Shown here one piece after another: positions 1-8,042 of a DNA stretch of 64,000 nucleotides (within the stretch, counting starts at the first letter, position 1; each line of letters starts with the position of its first letter). The notes under the pieces are model-generated. The model did no database searches and was not told the origin of the DNA. It saw nothing but the letters and a program-made list of their open reading frames with translations. The DNA is from Bradyrhizobium sp. 200 (GTDB lineage Bacteria > Pseudomonadota > Alphaproteobacteria > Rhizobiales > Xanthobacteraceae). The stretch lies in assembly GCF_023100945.1 (NCBI RefSeq), contig NZ_CP064689.1:4756001-4820000 (forward strand), given 5' to 3'. A program made the position numbers and the translations under genes.

Positions 1-129
1 GCCTTCGCGGCGGTCGCGGGTGACGCCGGGCTCGTCATCCACCAGCGCCAGCTTCTGCCCAACCAGCCGGTTGAACAGTGTGGACTTGCCGACATTGGGG
101 CGGCCGATGATGGCAATCGTAAAGGACAT
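1..129 (-). CDS. der: Ribosome biogenesis GTPase Der (EngA), N-terminal fragment
   Basis: The reverse strand from 129 reads [20 protein letters not shown] and continues into a [10 protein letters not shown] segment, which is the first G domain of Der. GRPNVGKST is the P-loop (G1) and the TRDR region is the G2 switch. Der is a tandem-GTPase protein that assembles the 50S ribosomal subunit. Only about 43 residues lie in the window; the rest runs off the left edge. It lies downstream of a lipoprotein gene and a YfgM-like gene on the same strand, the usual alphaproteobacterial neighbourhood, although the BamB gene often found there is absent. Confidence 0.95.
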   Translation of the reverse strand, partial: MSFTIAIIGRPNVGKSTLFNRLVGQKLALVDDEPGVTRDRREG

Positions 130-191
130 AAATGATCCAAACGCCTCTTTTTGAAGGGCGTGTCAATCGAACGGAAAAGTTGAGCGCCTCC

Positions 192-219
192 CTTCAGTTC
201 TGACGAATCAGAATTGAAG
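192..219 (-). other. Intercistronic stem-loop with a UUCG-type tetraloop
   Basis: Two 12-base arms (192-203 and 208-219) pair with a single G-U wobble. On the transcribed minus strand the loop (204-207) reads TTCG, an extra-stable tetraloop. It lies between the lipoprotein stop codon (293) and the der start (129). There is no T-tract after it, so it is more likely an mRNA processing or stability element than a clean terminator. The rest of 130-292 shows nothing else. Confidence 0.45.
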
Positions 220-292
220 AAAGGCTTTGATCTCTTTTTGACGCGTTTTCTTCACGCGAACCGGCTTCCACTTCGCTTGAAAACGCGATGGA

Positions 293-808
293 TCAGCGCG
301 TGAAAGTGCCGCTCGGCATCGGCGCCGGGAACGGCGAAGCCGATTGCTGCGAAGATTGTGCCGGCGCGGCCGATTGATCGGGTGGCGGCGCGGTGGTGCG
401 CTTGCGCGTGATCTTGGCCGGCTTGGGCGCCGGCGGCGCGGCGGCGGTGCTGCCGTCTTCCTCGGGGGCGGCGTCGGGGTCCGCAGCGGCGGGAGCGGCA
501 GCCTGCTTGCCCTTGGCTTTCGTGCCGCGCTTCGATTTCGGCTCTTCCGCCGGCGGAGGCGCTGCAGCCTGCGCGTTCGGGTCGTCCTGCTGACGGGCGC
601 CCCGGTAGAGATCCTTCGGCACGCCCTGCTCAAGGCCCGGCACGCCTTCGGGGAACACCGGCTTGCGCTCGCCGGGCAGCTTCTTCTTGGTATCGAGGAA
701 GTCGAGCAGATCGCTCGGATCGAAATTGCCCATGCTGCCACAGCCCGCCAGCGCGCTCGAAAGCGCGATGAGGACGGTAGCTGCGATCAAACGTTGCGGG
801 CGGCGCAT
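293..808 (-). CDS. Small proline/alanine-rich lipoprotein
   Basis: The 171-residue protein starts with a signal peptide ending in the lipobox LAGC, with Cys23 as the lipidated residue. A short conserved-looking segment follows (about residues 26-70, rich in FDPSDLLDFLDTKKKLPGE), then a low-complexity tail rich in Ala, Pro and Lys (about 75-160). That looks like a membrane-anchored periplasmic tether. It lies 29 bases after the YfgM-like gene and ahead of der, so it is probably in an outer-membrane-assembly operon in the slot where bamB usually sits. I do not recognise a named family, and it does not look like a BamB beta-propeller. Confidence 0.75.
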   Translation of the reverse strand: MRRPQRLIAATVLIALSSALAGCGSMGNFDPSDLLDFLDTKKKLPGERKPVFPEGVPGLEQGVPKDLYRGARQQDDPNAQAAAPPPAEEPKSKRGTKAKGKQAAAPAAADPDAAPEEDGSTAAAPPAPKPAKITRKRTTAPPPDQSAAPAQSSQQSASPFPAPMPSGTFTR

Positions 809-837
809 GGTCGGTTTTCCACTCAGCTCGTTTTAAA

Positions 838-1491
838 TCAGCTCTTGGCGACCGGCGGCAGCAAGGCTTCCAGCGCTTCGGCACGCGAGCGCAGGCTCGG
901 TGGCGTTGCGCCGTCATTGGCAATCAGATCCAGCCATTGCCGCGTCGCCGCAGCGTCGTTGGCGCGCCAGGCCGACAGTGCCAGCAATTCCCGCGCGGTA
1001 TGGCGGAAGGTGGCGCCCGGCGCAGCAGCGGCTTCGAGGCGCTCTTTCATGTTGGGATAGCTGGTGCTTTCCAACAGCAACTGGGCGGCGCGAATCCGCG
1101 CCAGATCCTGCTCGGCGACGCCGACGCTGCGATCAGCGGTGATCTCATCGAACAGCTTTGCCGCGGCCTGCGGATCGCGGTTGGCGACTTCGGCTGCCAT
1201 GCGCAACCGCGCCAGCACGCGATAGCCGAACGGCGCCTTCGCAACGAGATCGGCGAATGCCGCTTCAGCCTCGGCGTGCTTGTTGGCTTCCGAAAGCTCG
1301 ACGGCCTTGTCGAACGCAGCCCCCGCCTCGGCCGCCTTCTTGGCCTCCAGATACTGGTAGCCGCGCCAGCCGCCCACCGCGGCGATGATCAAAATCACGC
1401 CGGCGATGATATAAAGCGAGTATCGGTCCCACAGCTTTTTGAGCTGATCGCGACGGACCTCCTCGTCAATTTCATTAAATAATTCAGACAC
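838..1491 (-). CDS. YfgM-like tetratricopeptide membrane protein
   Basis: The 217-residue protein has an acidic N-terminus (MSELFNEIDEEVRRDQLKK), one transmembrane segment at about residues 26-44 (YIIAGVILIIAAVGGW) and a helical Ala/Glu-rich periplasmic part with TPR-like spacing. This is the layout of YfgM/DUF2133 proteins, which sit beside BamB and Der and act as ancillary periplasmic chaperones at the Sec translocon. The start at 1491 is the first ATG. It is first in the gene group reading toward der. The function is taken from the family, not from a motif. Confidence 0.8.
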   Translation of the reverse strand: MSELFNEIDEEVRRDQLKKLWDRYSLYIIAGVILIIAAVGGWRGYQYLEAKKAAEAGAAFDKAVELSEANKHAEAEAAFADLVAKAPFGYRVLARLRMAAEVANRDPQAAAKLFDEITADRSVGVAEQDLARIRAAQLLLESTSYPNMKERLEAAAAPGATFRHTARELLALSAWRANDAAATRQWLDLIANDGATPPSLRSRAEALEALLPPVAKS

Positions 1492-1735
1492 TTAAAGATA
1501 TCCCATCCCCGAGGAACCGCGCCTTGGGCGGCAGCATCATGCGCCCGATCCCCGTATGGCCGCGGCGTAGCCTATCGATATGGCGGTGGCAAGGCAAAGC
1601 GAGGTGGATCAAAGCGTTAACAGCGGCGCTTATCCGCCTCCGAAATCGGCTGGCAATGTTGACATCGCGGTTCAAAGTTTGGCGTAATCCCGCGCGCTTC
1701 CATTGTCGATCCATCCCCGATTTCTTGGGTGTTTC

Positions 1736-2602
1736 ATGCCTCGCCATGCGCTGGTTTCGATGCTTGCCATGGGGCTGGCAGTGGGACTGGCATCCCTGCC
1801 CGCGGCGTCATTGGCCGACGACATCAAGCCGAAGGCGCCCGAGACGGCATTCTCGGGCAAACTGCGCCCCGACATTTTGGGTATCTCGACCGAATCGAAC
1901 GCCGAATCGGCGCGCGCCGTCTTTGATTCCCTGTTCAAGGACCGTACCGACACCAAGACCGACATCCAGCAGAAGAAACTCGGCGGCGCCAGCTATGTCG
2001 CTGCGCTGAGCTTCACCCTCCCAGCCGGTTCGAAACAGAACGGCGAGATGCTCTCGACCAGCTTCTCCTCGCCCGCAAGCGCCAACCGCGCCTATTTCGT
2101 CGCGCGCAATCTTACCTTCGCGCAGGACCAGCAGCCGTCGAAGGCGGACATGATCAGGGAAGTCATGGGCAAATACGGCGTGCCCACCATCGTCGGCGAT
2201 CAGCACCTTTATTACATCTACCGCAGGGGCTCGATCATGTCTGTCGGAGGCAAGTACAAGGAAGCGACTGCGTTGGAAGCGATCGACAAGCCGCTCGATC
2301 CGCGGGCCGCCGTCAAGCTCAACGGCGACACCGTTCGCGGCAGTTGCGTGGCGGTGGTCAAGCGCGCACAGACCAAGGCCAAGGAGTTGAGCGCCATGCT
2401 GGCCGAGGCCAAGGGCGCGAATTGCGATGGCGTATTGAGCGTGCAGCTTGTCCCGGGCACGCCGGCCGACCGCGTCGGCATCGCGCAATTCACCCTGCTG
2501 GACGTCAAGCAGCTCGTCAGCGCCGCCACGATCGACAGTGCGGCGCTTGCCGCCGGGCAGAATGAAGGCTCGACGCCCAAGGGCAGCGCGCCGAAACTTT
2601 GA
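1736..2602 (+). CDS. Secreted protein of unknown function
   Basis: The ATG at 1736 gives a clean signal peptide (MPRHALVSMLAMGLAVGLAS, cleaved near ASLA-DD). A TTG at 1703 would add 11 residues and spoil it. The mature part of about 265 residues is rich in Ala, Ser and Asp, has no transmembrane segment, and ends in a Gly/Ser/Pro tail. I recognise no domain. Residues GVLSVQLVPGTPADRVGIA could be a small PDZ-like turn, but the evidence is weak. It diverges from the YfgM-like gene. The roughly 245 bases between them (1492-1735) hold both promoters but no motif I can name. Confidence 0.7.
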   Translation: MPRHALVSMLAMGLAVGLASLPAASLADDIKPKAPETAFSGKLRPDILGISTESNAESARAVFDSLFKDRTDTKTDIQQKKLGGASYVAALSFTLPAGSKQNGEMLSTSFSSPASANRAYFVARNLTFAQDQQPSKADMIREVMGKYGVPTIVGDQHLYYIYRRGSIMSVGGKYKEATALEAIDKPLDPRAAVKLNGDTVRGSCVAVVKRAQTKAKELSAMLAEAKGANCDGVLSVQLVPGTPADRVGIAQFTLLDVKQLVSAATIDSAALAAGQNEGSTPKGSAPKL

Positions 2603-2614
2603 CAGCCGCTGACG

Positions 2615-4228
2615 CTAGGCTCGCACGGCCGCCCAGATGGCTGAGGCCGCCTCGCGGAGCTGCCGTTTCATCACCTTGCCATTGGCGTTGCGCGGCAACG
2701 GATCGGTGCGCACATCCATGGTTTCCGGCACCTTGTAATCGGACAGCCGTTCGGCGCACCAGGCGCGCAGCACCTCGGCCCCGATTATGCTGCGGGTCAC
2801 GACGACCGCATGTACGCGCTCGCCCAGCACCGGGCACGGCTTGGCGATGATCGCGCTCTCGACCACGTCGGGGTGGCCAGCCAGCACCGACTCGACCTCG
2901 GCGGAATAGATCTTCAGTCCGCCGCGGTTGATCATGTCCTTCTGGCGATCGAACACGCGGACGAAATTCTCTTGGTCGATCGAGCCGAGATCGCCGGAAT
3001 GCCAGAAGCCGGCCGTAAAGCTCTCTGCGGTGGCCTTCGGATTGTTCCAGTAGCCCTTGATGACCGAGCCGCCATGAATCCAGATTTCGCCAATCTCGCC
3101 GCGCGGCAGCTCACGGCCTTCTGCATCCATCACGACGATCTGCGCGCCCGGACAGGGCAAGCCGACGCTGTCGATATGGCTGGCGGTCAATTCGCCGGGC
3201 ATCATGGTCGACGGCGAGGTGGTCTCGGTCGCGCCGTAGCAATTCATCAGCTTCAGCCCGGGAATCTTGGCATCCAGCCGTTCGATCGTGGCGATCGGCA
3301 TCGGCGCGCCGCCAAAGCCGCCGATGCGCCAGCTCGACAGGTCGTAGCTGTCAAAATCCGGCTGCAGCAGGCAGAGATTGTACATCGCCGGCACCATCAC
3401 GGTGTAGGTGACGCGCTCGCGCGCTGCCATCTTCAGATATTCGGCAGCCTTGAACTCCGCCATGATGATCAGCGCGCCGCCGCAGCGGACCATGGTCATG
3501 ATGTTGGCAACGACGCCGGTGACATGGCCGAGTGGCACCGCGGCGATCGAGCGATCGGCTGCCGTCAGCTTCAGGCACGATGCGAACACCATCGCCGAAT
3601 GAATGATGTTGCAATGCGCGAGCATCGCACCCTTGGGCCGCCCTGTCGTGCCCGAGGTGTAGAGGATCATGGCAGTGTCTTCTTCGCCGACCTCGACCGG
3701 TGCGGCCACCGGCGCATGATCGGCCAGCTCGGAAAAGCGCGAAAGCCGCGGATCATCATCGACCGCGATCCGGCATGTCACATCGGGAATGTCGCCCGCA
3801 TCGGGCACACGGTCGGCCAGCGCGGCCTCGTGGATCAGGAGTCGCGCGCCGCAATCGGTGAGCACATAGGCGATCTCAGGCGTTTGCTGACGGGTCGAAA
3901 GCAGCACCGTCACCAGCCCGGCATGTGCCGCGCCCAGCATCGTCAGGACGAATTCGATCCGGTTGCCGAGCAGCACGGCGACGCGGTCATCGCGCTGCAG
4001 GCCGAGTTTTTGCAACCCCGCCGCGATCTGCGCCGATTGTTGCGCGACTTCGCGCCATGTCATTCGCGTGGCGCCGCAGACCAGCGCCTCGCCGTCTGGA
4101 TTTCGCGCCACGGCTTCGGCCACCATCGCCGGGATACTCTTGGGGCGTTCGCAAAAAGCCGGAACGATACGATCGCCGAAGCGCGGCTCGAGCCGCATCG
4201 CCGGAATGGAGTGCTGCGACCAGTCCAT
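2615..4228 (-). CDS. Class I adenylate-forming enzyme, acyl-CoA synthetase
   Basis: The 537-residue protein is full length for the ANL superfamily. It has the A3 phosphate loop (ILYTSGTTGRPKGAM), the A5 motif YGATETTS, the A7 motif HSGDLGS and the C-terminal catalytic lysine in NANGKVMKR (A10). These enzymes activate a carboxylic acid as acyl-AMP and transfer it to CoA. The exact substrate cannot be read from the sequence; medium-chain or aromatic acids are both possible. It is the last gene of a same-strand run with panB (9 bases between them), probably cotranscribed. Confidence 0.88.
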   Translation of the reverse strand: MDWSQHSIPAMRLEPRFGDRIVPAFCERPKSIPAMVAEAVARNPDGEALVCGATRMTWREVAQQSAQIAAGLQKLGLQRDDRVAVLLGNRIEFVLTMLGAAHAGLVTVLLSTRQQTPEIAYVLTDCGARLLIHEAALADRVPDAGDIPDVTCRIAVDDDPRLSRFSELADHAPVAAPVEVGEEDTAMILYTSGTTGRPKGAMLAHCNIIHSAMVFASCLKLTAADRSIAAVPLGHVTGVVANIMTMVRCGGALIIMAEFKAAEYLKMAARERVTYTVMVPAMYNLCLLQPDFDSYDLSSWRIGGFGGAPMPIATIERLDAKIPGLKLMNCYGATETTSPSTMMPGELTASHIDSVGLPCPGAQIVVMDAEGRELPRGEIGEIWIHGGSVIKGYWNNPKATAESFTAGFWHSGDLGSIDQENFVRVFDRQKDMINRGGLKIYSAEVESVLAGHPDVVESAIIAKPCPVLGERVHAVVVTRSIIGAEVLRAWCAERLSDYKVPETMDVRTDPLPRNANGKVMKRQLREAASAIWAAVRA

Positions 4229-4237
4229 GGCGCGCCT

Positions 4238-5059
4238 TCAGCCCTTCTTCATCTCATAGACATGCTCGGGTCCGGGGAAAGCGCGCGAGCGAACGTCGCT
4301 GGCGTAGCCCTGGATCGCCGCTTCGATCGCGGGGCCGAGATCGCCGTAGCGGCGAACGAATTTCGGCGTCCGCGGCGACAGGCCCAGCATGTCCTCCAGC
4401 ACCAGCACCTGCCCGTCGCAGGCCGCGCTGGCGCCGATGCCGATGGTCGGAATGGCAATGGTCTCCGTGATCTTCCGCGCCAGCGGCTCGGCAACCGCCT
4501 CGATCACGACCGAGAAGGCGCCGGCGTCCGAGATCGCCTGGGCATCCCTGAGGATCGGGTCCCAACTGCCCTCGTCGCGGCCTTGCGCGCGAAACGAGCC
4601 GAGCGTGTTGATCGATTGCGGCGTCAAGCCGATATGGCCCATGACCGGCACGCCGCGCTCCGACAGGAACGCCACCGTCTCCGCCATCCGCGCGCCGCCT
4701 TCGAGCTTCACCGCGCCGCAATGGGTTTCCTTCAAGATCCGCACCGCGGAATGAAATGCCTGCTCCTTCGAGGCCTCATAGGAGCCGAACGGCATGTCCA
4801 CCACGACCAGGGCATGCTTCGAACCGCGCATCACCGCATGCCCCTGCAGGATCATCATGTCGAGCGTCACCGGCACGGTGGTCTCGAACCCGTGCATGAC
4901 ATTGCCGAGGGAATCGCCGACCAGAATGACGTCGCAGTGGCGATCCACCAACGCAGCGGTATGCGCATGGTAGGACGTCAGCATCACGATCGGCTCGCCG
5001 TTCTTGCGCGCGCGGATGTCAGGCGCCGTTTTGCGCTTGATGGCAGACTGAACCGACAT
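4238..5059 (-). CDS. panB: 3-methyl-2-oxobutanoate hydroxymethyltransferase PanB
   Basis: The 273-residue protein begins [19 protein letters not shown] and carries PanB signatures: [49 protein letters not shown] and the [15 protein letters not shown] loop. PanB transfers a hydroxymethyl group from 5,10-methylene-tetrahydrofolate to 2-oxoisovalerate to give ketopantoate, the first committed step of pantothenate and CoA synthesis. The metal ligands Asp and Glu are in GDSLG and the LEGG region. It lies 2 bases after the nnrU stop, so the two are probably cotranscribed. panC is not nearby. Confidence 0.95.
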   Translation of the reverse strand: MSVQSAIKRKTAPDIRARKNGEPIVMLTSYHAHTAALVDRHCDVILVGDSLGNVMHGFETTVPVTLDMMILQGHAVMRGSKHALVVVDMPFGSYEASKEQAFHSAVRILKETHCGAVKLEGGARMAETVAFLSERGVPVMGHIGLTPQSINTLGSFRAQGRDEGSWDPILRDAQAISDAGAFSVVIEAVAEPLARKITETIAIPTIGIGASAACDGQVLVLEDMLGLSPRTPKFVRRYGDLGPAIEAAIQGYASDVRSRAFPGPEHVYEMKKG

Positions 5060-5061
5060 GC

Positions 5062-5646
5062 TTAAGCTCCAACCACGGGGACGCCGATCACGACCGGGTG
5101 GAACGCGAATGCAAGCGCCAGATAGGCGACGAGACCGACCGCGATCGCGATCAGGTCGTTGCCGGGACCACCGACGGGGATCGGCGGCGCGCCGGCGTCG
5201 GAACGAGATTTCAGTGAAATACGGTCATATACCGCCCAGGCGAGAAACGAGCCGAACAGGATGATCGAGCCGAGATCGCCGTTGGCGAGCAGATGCGCCG
5301 CGGCCCAAAGCTTGATGCCCGTCAGCATCGGATGTTTCAGCGTCGTGTAGATCCGGCCGCGGATGTAGGACGCGACCACCATGATGACCGCGGGCAGCAT
5401 CAGGGCCACCGTGATGTGCTTGAGCGCCGTCGGCGGGTTCCAGACGTCGATCCAGCCGGTCGCGCGATACTTCGCAAAGCCCCAGATGATCAGCGCAAGG
5501 CCGGCGAACGAGGCCAGCGCATAGCCGATCTTGTAGCCGCCCTCACCCGTCATGGCGATGACCTGCGCGCGCAGCTTGCGCTGGATGGTGAGCGTGTGGA
5601 CGCCGAAGAACAGGATCAGGCCCAGGATCAGCACCAGCAGTCCCAT
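5062..5646 (-). CDS. NnrU family integral membrane protein
   Basis: The 194-residue protein has about five to six hydrophobic segments and NnrU-type landmarks: an early GVHTLTIQR motif after the first helix, and the RHPMLTG-like segment [17 protein letters not shown]. NnrU proteins were linked to nitrite and nitric oxide reduction in denitrifiers and resemble isoprenylcysteine methyltransferase-type membrane folds, but their biochemistry is poorly defined. No denitrification gene is nearby, so the role here is open. It sits directly before panB on the same strand. Confidence 0.8.
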   Translation of the reverse strand: MGLLVLILGLILFFGVHTLTIQRKLRAQVIAMTGEGGYKIGYALASFAGLALIIWGFAKYRATGWIDVWNPPTALKHITVALMLPAVIMVVASYIRGRIYTTLKHPMLTGIKLWAAAHLLANGDLGSIILFGSFLAWAVYDRISLKSRSDAGAPPIPVGGPGNDLIAIAVGLVAYLALAFAFHPVVIGVPVVGA

Positions 5647-5732
5647 GATGTCCTCCCGCTGCGCGGCTGGTTTTGCTGATTATCCGCGTATCATTTTAAG
5701 GGCTTGGTGCGCAATGCGCCACGCGGCCGTCG

Positions 5733-6350
5733 TCACGGCTTCTCCGCCTGCTTGGCCGAATCGCGGTTGTCGACGTAGCGGATCGCGATCGGCCGCCCCG
5801 CAAGCGCGCCGCCCAGTCCGGACGTGAACTTGAGCGGCGCACAGGCTGCGAGCGAGGCGTTGATCGCTTTCAGATAGGCCGCGCGGGTATCTGCCGGGAC
5901 GCCGGCGGTGGCATAGGTCACGCGCGGGGTGGCGATGATCTCGCCGGAGCGCTTGAAGCTGAAGCGAACCGACATCTGCATGCCCGGCCGCGCGATGTCG
6001 GCAGGCGGCGGCGACCAGCAGGACCGCAGCGCCGCGAACAGGTCGCCGATCGTATCGAGGTCGTGGTCCGGCTTGCGGTATTTCGCGGCATGGTCCTGCG
6101 GCGGCACGCTTTCGATCGTGAGTTGCAGGTTCTGGCCGTACGGATAGTCGATCTCGGGAATGCATGGCCCCTCGTTGAACACGCTGCAAAACGACGGCGT
6201 GCACGGCTGGCTGTCGAGCACGCTGCACGGCGCATGCGAAAACGGCGTCGCGTCGATCTGGCGCCGCTGTTGAGCGGTGGCGGCGCTTATCCCGACGAGC
6301 AGGCCGATCACACAGACGATGGCTAGCCGAAACATGCAGCGGATCCTCAT
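5733..6350 (-). CDS. Secreted protein of unknown function (possible TonB C-terminal-like fold)
   Basis: The start at 6350 (MRIRCMFRLAIVCVIGLLVG) gives a signal peptide ending AATA-QQ; an upstream ATG at 6392 would add 14 polar residues. The mature region has a Cys-rich segment (APCSVLDSQPCTPSFC), which suggests disulfides. The second half (MSVRFSFKRSGEIIATPRV with later residues PLKFTSGLGGALAGRPIAI) resembles TonB C-terminal/TolA-like domains that follow a Pro-rich cysteine head in rhizobial periplasmic proteins. That fold assignment is inference. It is a single gene downstream of tetR on the same strand. Confidence 0.65.
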   Translation of the reverse strand: MRIRCMFRLAIVCVIGLLVGISAATAQQRRQIDATPFSHAPCSVLDSQPCTPSFCSVFNEGPCIPEIDYPYGQNLQLTIESVPPQDHAAKYRKPDHDLDTIGDLFAALRSCWSPPPADIARPGMQMSVRFSFKRSGEIIATPRVTYATAGVPADTRAAYLKAINASLAACAPLKFTSGLGGALAGRPIAIRYVDNRDSAKQAEKP

Positions 6351-6404
6351 GGGCGACCCAATTAAGCTGATGCTCGTCTTGGTCCGCATCAAGGCCGATG
6401 GCGT

Positions 6405-6962
6405 TCACATCCCTGCGTTCATGGCGGACAGTTCCGCAATCAGGGCCTTCTCGCCGGGCTGGTCGAGGACGCCGGCCGTATACAGCGAGATGCCGCCATA
6501 AAGCGTGATGTAGACCTTCATCACCGCGCGGCGCCGTTCGGCCGGGCTCTCGATATTCTGGCAGAATATCCGCATGGCCTGGGTGATGACCTTGTGGACC
6601 GCAGCCTGCAGGGGCGGGTTGTGCTTCATGGTCGCGTGCGGGCGGCTGGTCATCAGGGCGTAGAGCGCGCGATTGGCCAGCGCGAAACGGACATATTTCG
6701 CAGTGTAGTCCTGCGGCGTCTCGGCCTTGACGAGGATGGCGGCAAGCCGCGTGTAGGCCTCGGTCGCCACTGCATCCAGAAGCGCCTCGCGATGGACGAA
6801 ATGGTTGTAGAGCGAGCGGTGTGCGACGCCGACTGCGTCCGCAACCTCGCGCAGGCTGAGCTGCTCATGACCGGCCTTGGCCACCAGGCGGGTAGCAGCC
6901 TTGAGCGCGGCGGATTTCAGATTGCCATGGCGATAGGTCGCCCGGCGTGGCTTTACGGTCAT
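6405..6962 (-). CDS. TetR family transcriptional regulator
   Basis: The 185-residue protein starts MTVKPRRATYRHGNLKSAAL, and its helix-turn-helix (about residues 30-55) reads LREVADAVGVAHRSLYNHF, a TetR N-terminal domain. The C-terminal ligand domain matches the TetR_C_33/WHG-like type found with acyl-CoA genes. An in-frame ORF extends upstream to 7061, but the ATG at 6962 is where family similarity begins. It follows the crotonase gene by 61 bases on the same strand. Two perfect palindromes ahead of the crotonase (7777-7860) are likely operators, which would make the pair self-regulating. Confidence 0.88.
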   Translation of the reverse strand: MTVKPRRATYRHGNLKSAALKAATRLVAKAGHEQLSLREVADAVGVAHRSLYNHFVHREALLDAVATEAYTRLAAILVKAETPQDYTAKYVRFALANRALYALMTSRPHATMKHNPPLQAAVHKVITQAMRIFCQNIESPAERRRAVMKVYITLYGGISLYTAGVLDQPGEKALIAELSAMNAGM

Positions 6963-7023
6963 GTCCCCTTCATACAAAGGCATGAGACGCAACGCCACTA
7001 CCGGACAGGCCCAAGTTTTCGCC

Positions 7024-7749
7024 TTAGGCAGATGCGCGCCGGGCAACCCGGTCCTCGCCATATTGCGGCGTGATGTCCTCGTCGATCATGCCCCGGATCA
7101 TCCCGATCACGGCCCCCCTCGCCCGCGCCTTGGTAGCGGCATGGGCTGTCATGTTGAGCGTGGCGAGCTTTTGCGCGGCCTCCTCGGCGCTACGCTCCAG
7201 CGCCTCCGGCGGCACCACGCGGTCGAAGAAGCCGGCGGTGACGGCTTCCGCCGGGCCGAACATTTCCGCCGTCATCACCACCCTGCTGAAATAGGCCGGC
7301 GTCAGCCGCTGCCTGGCGATCTCGATCGCAAAGCGCGGCACCGTCAGCCCGATCGCGACCTCGTTCATGCCGATCCGGTAATCGCCCTCGGCGGCAATGC
7401 GGTGATCGCTGGACATGATGAGGAAGGCGCCCATCGGATAGGCGTTACCCTGGCAGGCAGCCACGACAGGTGTCGGGAACGAAAGGATGCGCAGCGCCAG
7501 TTCGGCGCCCGCTTTCAGCATCAGATACTGGTCCTCGGCGCTGCCCTTGGCAAAGACGTTGAGGTCGAATCCGCCAGAAAAATGCTTGCCGCGGGCTTTC
7601 AGGATCACGACGGTCTGGTCTTTTTCCGCCTGGTCGAACGCCCCGTGCAAGGCGTTGAGCATCGCAAGCGACATCACATTGGCCTTGCCGTCGTCGATTA
7701 CGATGGTGCCGACCGGGCCGGAACGGGAATAGGTCGCGAGATCAGTCAT
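7024..7749 (-). CDS. Crotonase/enoyl-CoA hydratase family protein
   Basis: The 241-residue protein (start MTDLATYSRSGPVGTIVIDD) has the crotonase core: KARGKHFSGGFDLNVF, the first oxyanion-hole segment, and GNAYPMGAFLIMSSDHRIAA, the second. The GNEVAIGL-type stretch is MNEVAIGLTVPR. The family hydrates or isomerises acyl-CoA thioesters. The usual hydratase glutamate pair is not obvious, so the reaction is uncertain. The start at 7749 has a GGGGAG Shine-Dalgarno; a TTG 33 bases upstream is less likely. It forms an operon with the TetR gene. Confidence 0.85.
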   Translation of the reverse strand: MTDLATYSRSGPVGTIVIDDGKANVMSLAMLNALHGAFDQAEKDQTVVILKARGKHFSGGFDLNVFAKGSAEDQYLMLKAGAELALRILSFPTPVVAACQGNAYPMGAFLIMSSDHRIAAEGDYRIGMNEVAIGLTVPRFAIEIARQRLTPAYFSRVVMTAEMFGPAEAVTAGFFDRVVPPEALERSAEEAAQKLATLNMTAHAATKARARGAVIGMIRGMIDEDITPQYGEDRVARRASA

Positions 7750-7776
7750 GGCGGTCTCCCCTGTTTCTATATAAGC

Positions 7777-7860
7777 ATCCAATGGATACTTTAATGAATG
7801 CCGCTCCAGCGCAAGGGAAATTAGGCTTTCGCGAGGGGCATGCTGGCATCCACTGGATGC
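7777..7860. promoter_or_regulatory. Twin palindromes, probable TetR operators of the crotonase-tetR operon
   Basis: Two perfect inverted repeats share one core. ATCCA-A-TGGAT lies at 7777-7787 and GCATCCA-C-TGGATGC at 7846-7860, with centres 71 bases apart. The first lies beside a TTATAT -10-like box (minus strand, 7768-7773), about 30 bases before the crotonase ATG at 7749. Palindromes of this size beside a TetR-containing operon are typical autoregulatory operators. Which protein binds is inferred. Confidence 0.6.
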
Positions 7861-7890
7861 ATAGGTGGGATAAGTCGAGCCAAAACCCAG

Positions 7891-8017
7891 CCGTCATCGC
7901 CCGCCTTGTGCGCAATTGCGCACTGGGGCGGGCGATCCAGTATTCCAGAGACCGTAGTGATTTTACCGAGAAGCTGCGGCGTACTGGGTCCCCGCTTTCG
8001 CGGAGGACGACAGCGGA
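7891..8017. repeat. Dispersed Bradyrhizobium-type palindromic repeat
   Basis: A compound hairpin element. Outer arms ATCGCCCGCC and GGGCGGGCGAT (7896-7936) enclose the perfect 16-base palindrome GTGCGCAATTGCGCAC (7908-7923). A segment containing GTACTGGGTCCCCGCTTTCG with a partially self-complementary end follows. I recall this GATCCAGTATTCCAGAG...GTACTGG family as a high-copy intergenic repeat in Bradyrhizobium. It fills the gap between prfC and the crotonase promoter; no gene is present there. Confidence 0.75.
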
Positions 8018-8042
8018 GGTTGGCGCAAGAAGCGCCCGCCTC

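Noticed and set aside
2810..5065. 751-codon plus-strand frame opposite the acyl-CoA synthetase and panB
   Set aside because: Antisense to two well-supported genes, with a composition rich in Arg, His and Ala and no domain motif. Long antisense frames are common in GC-rich codon use.
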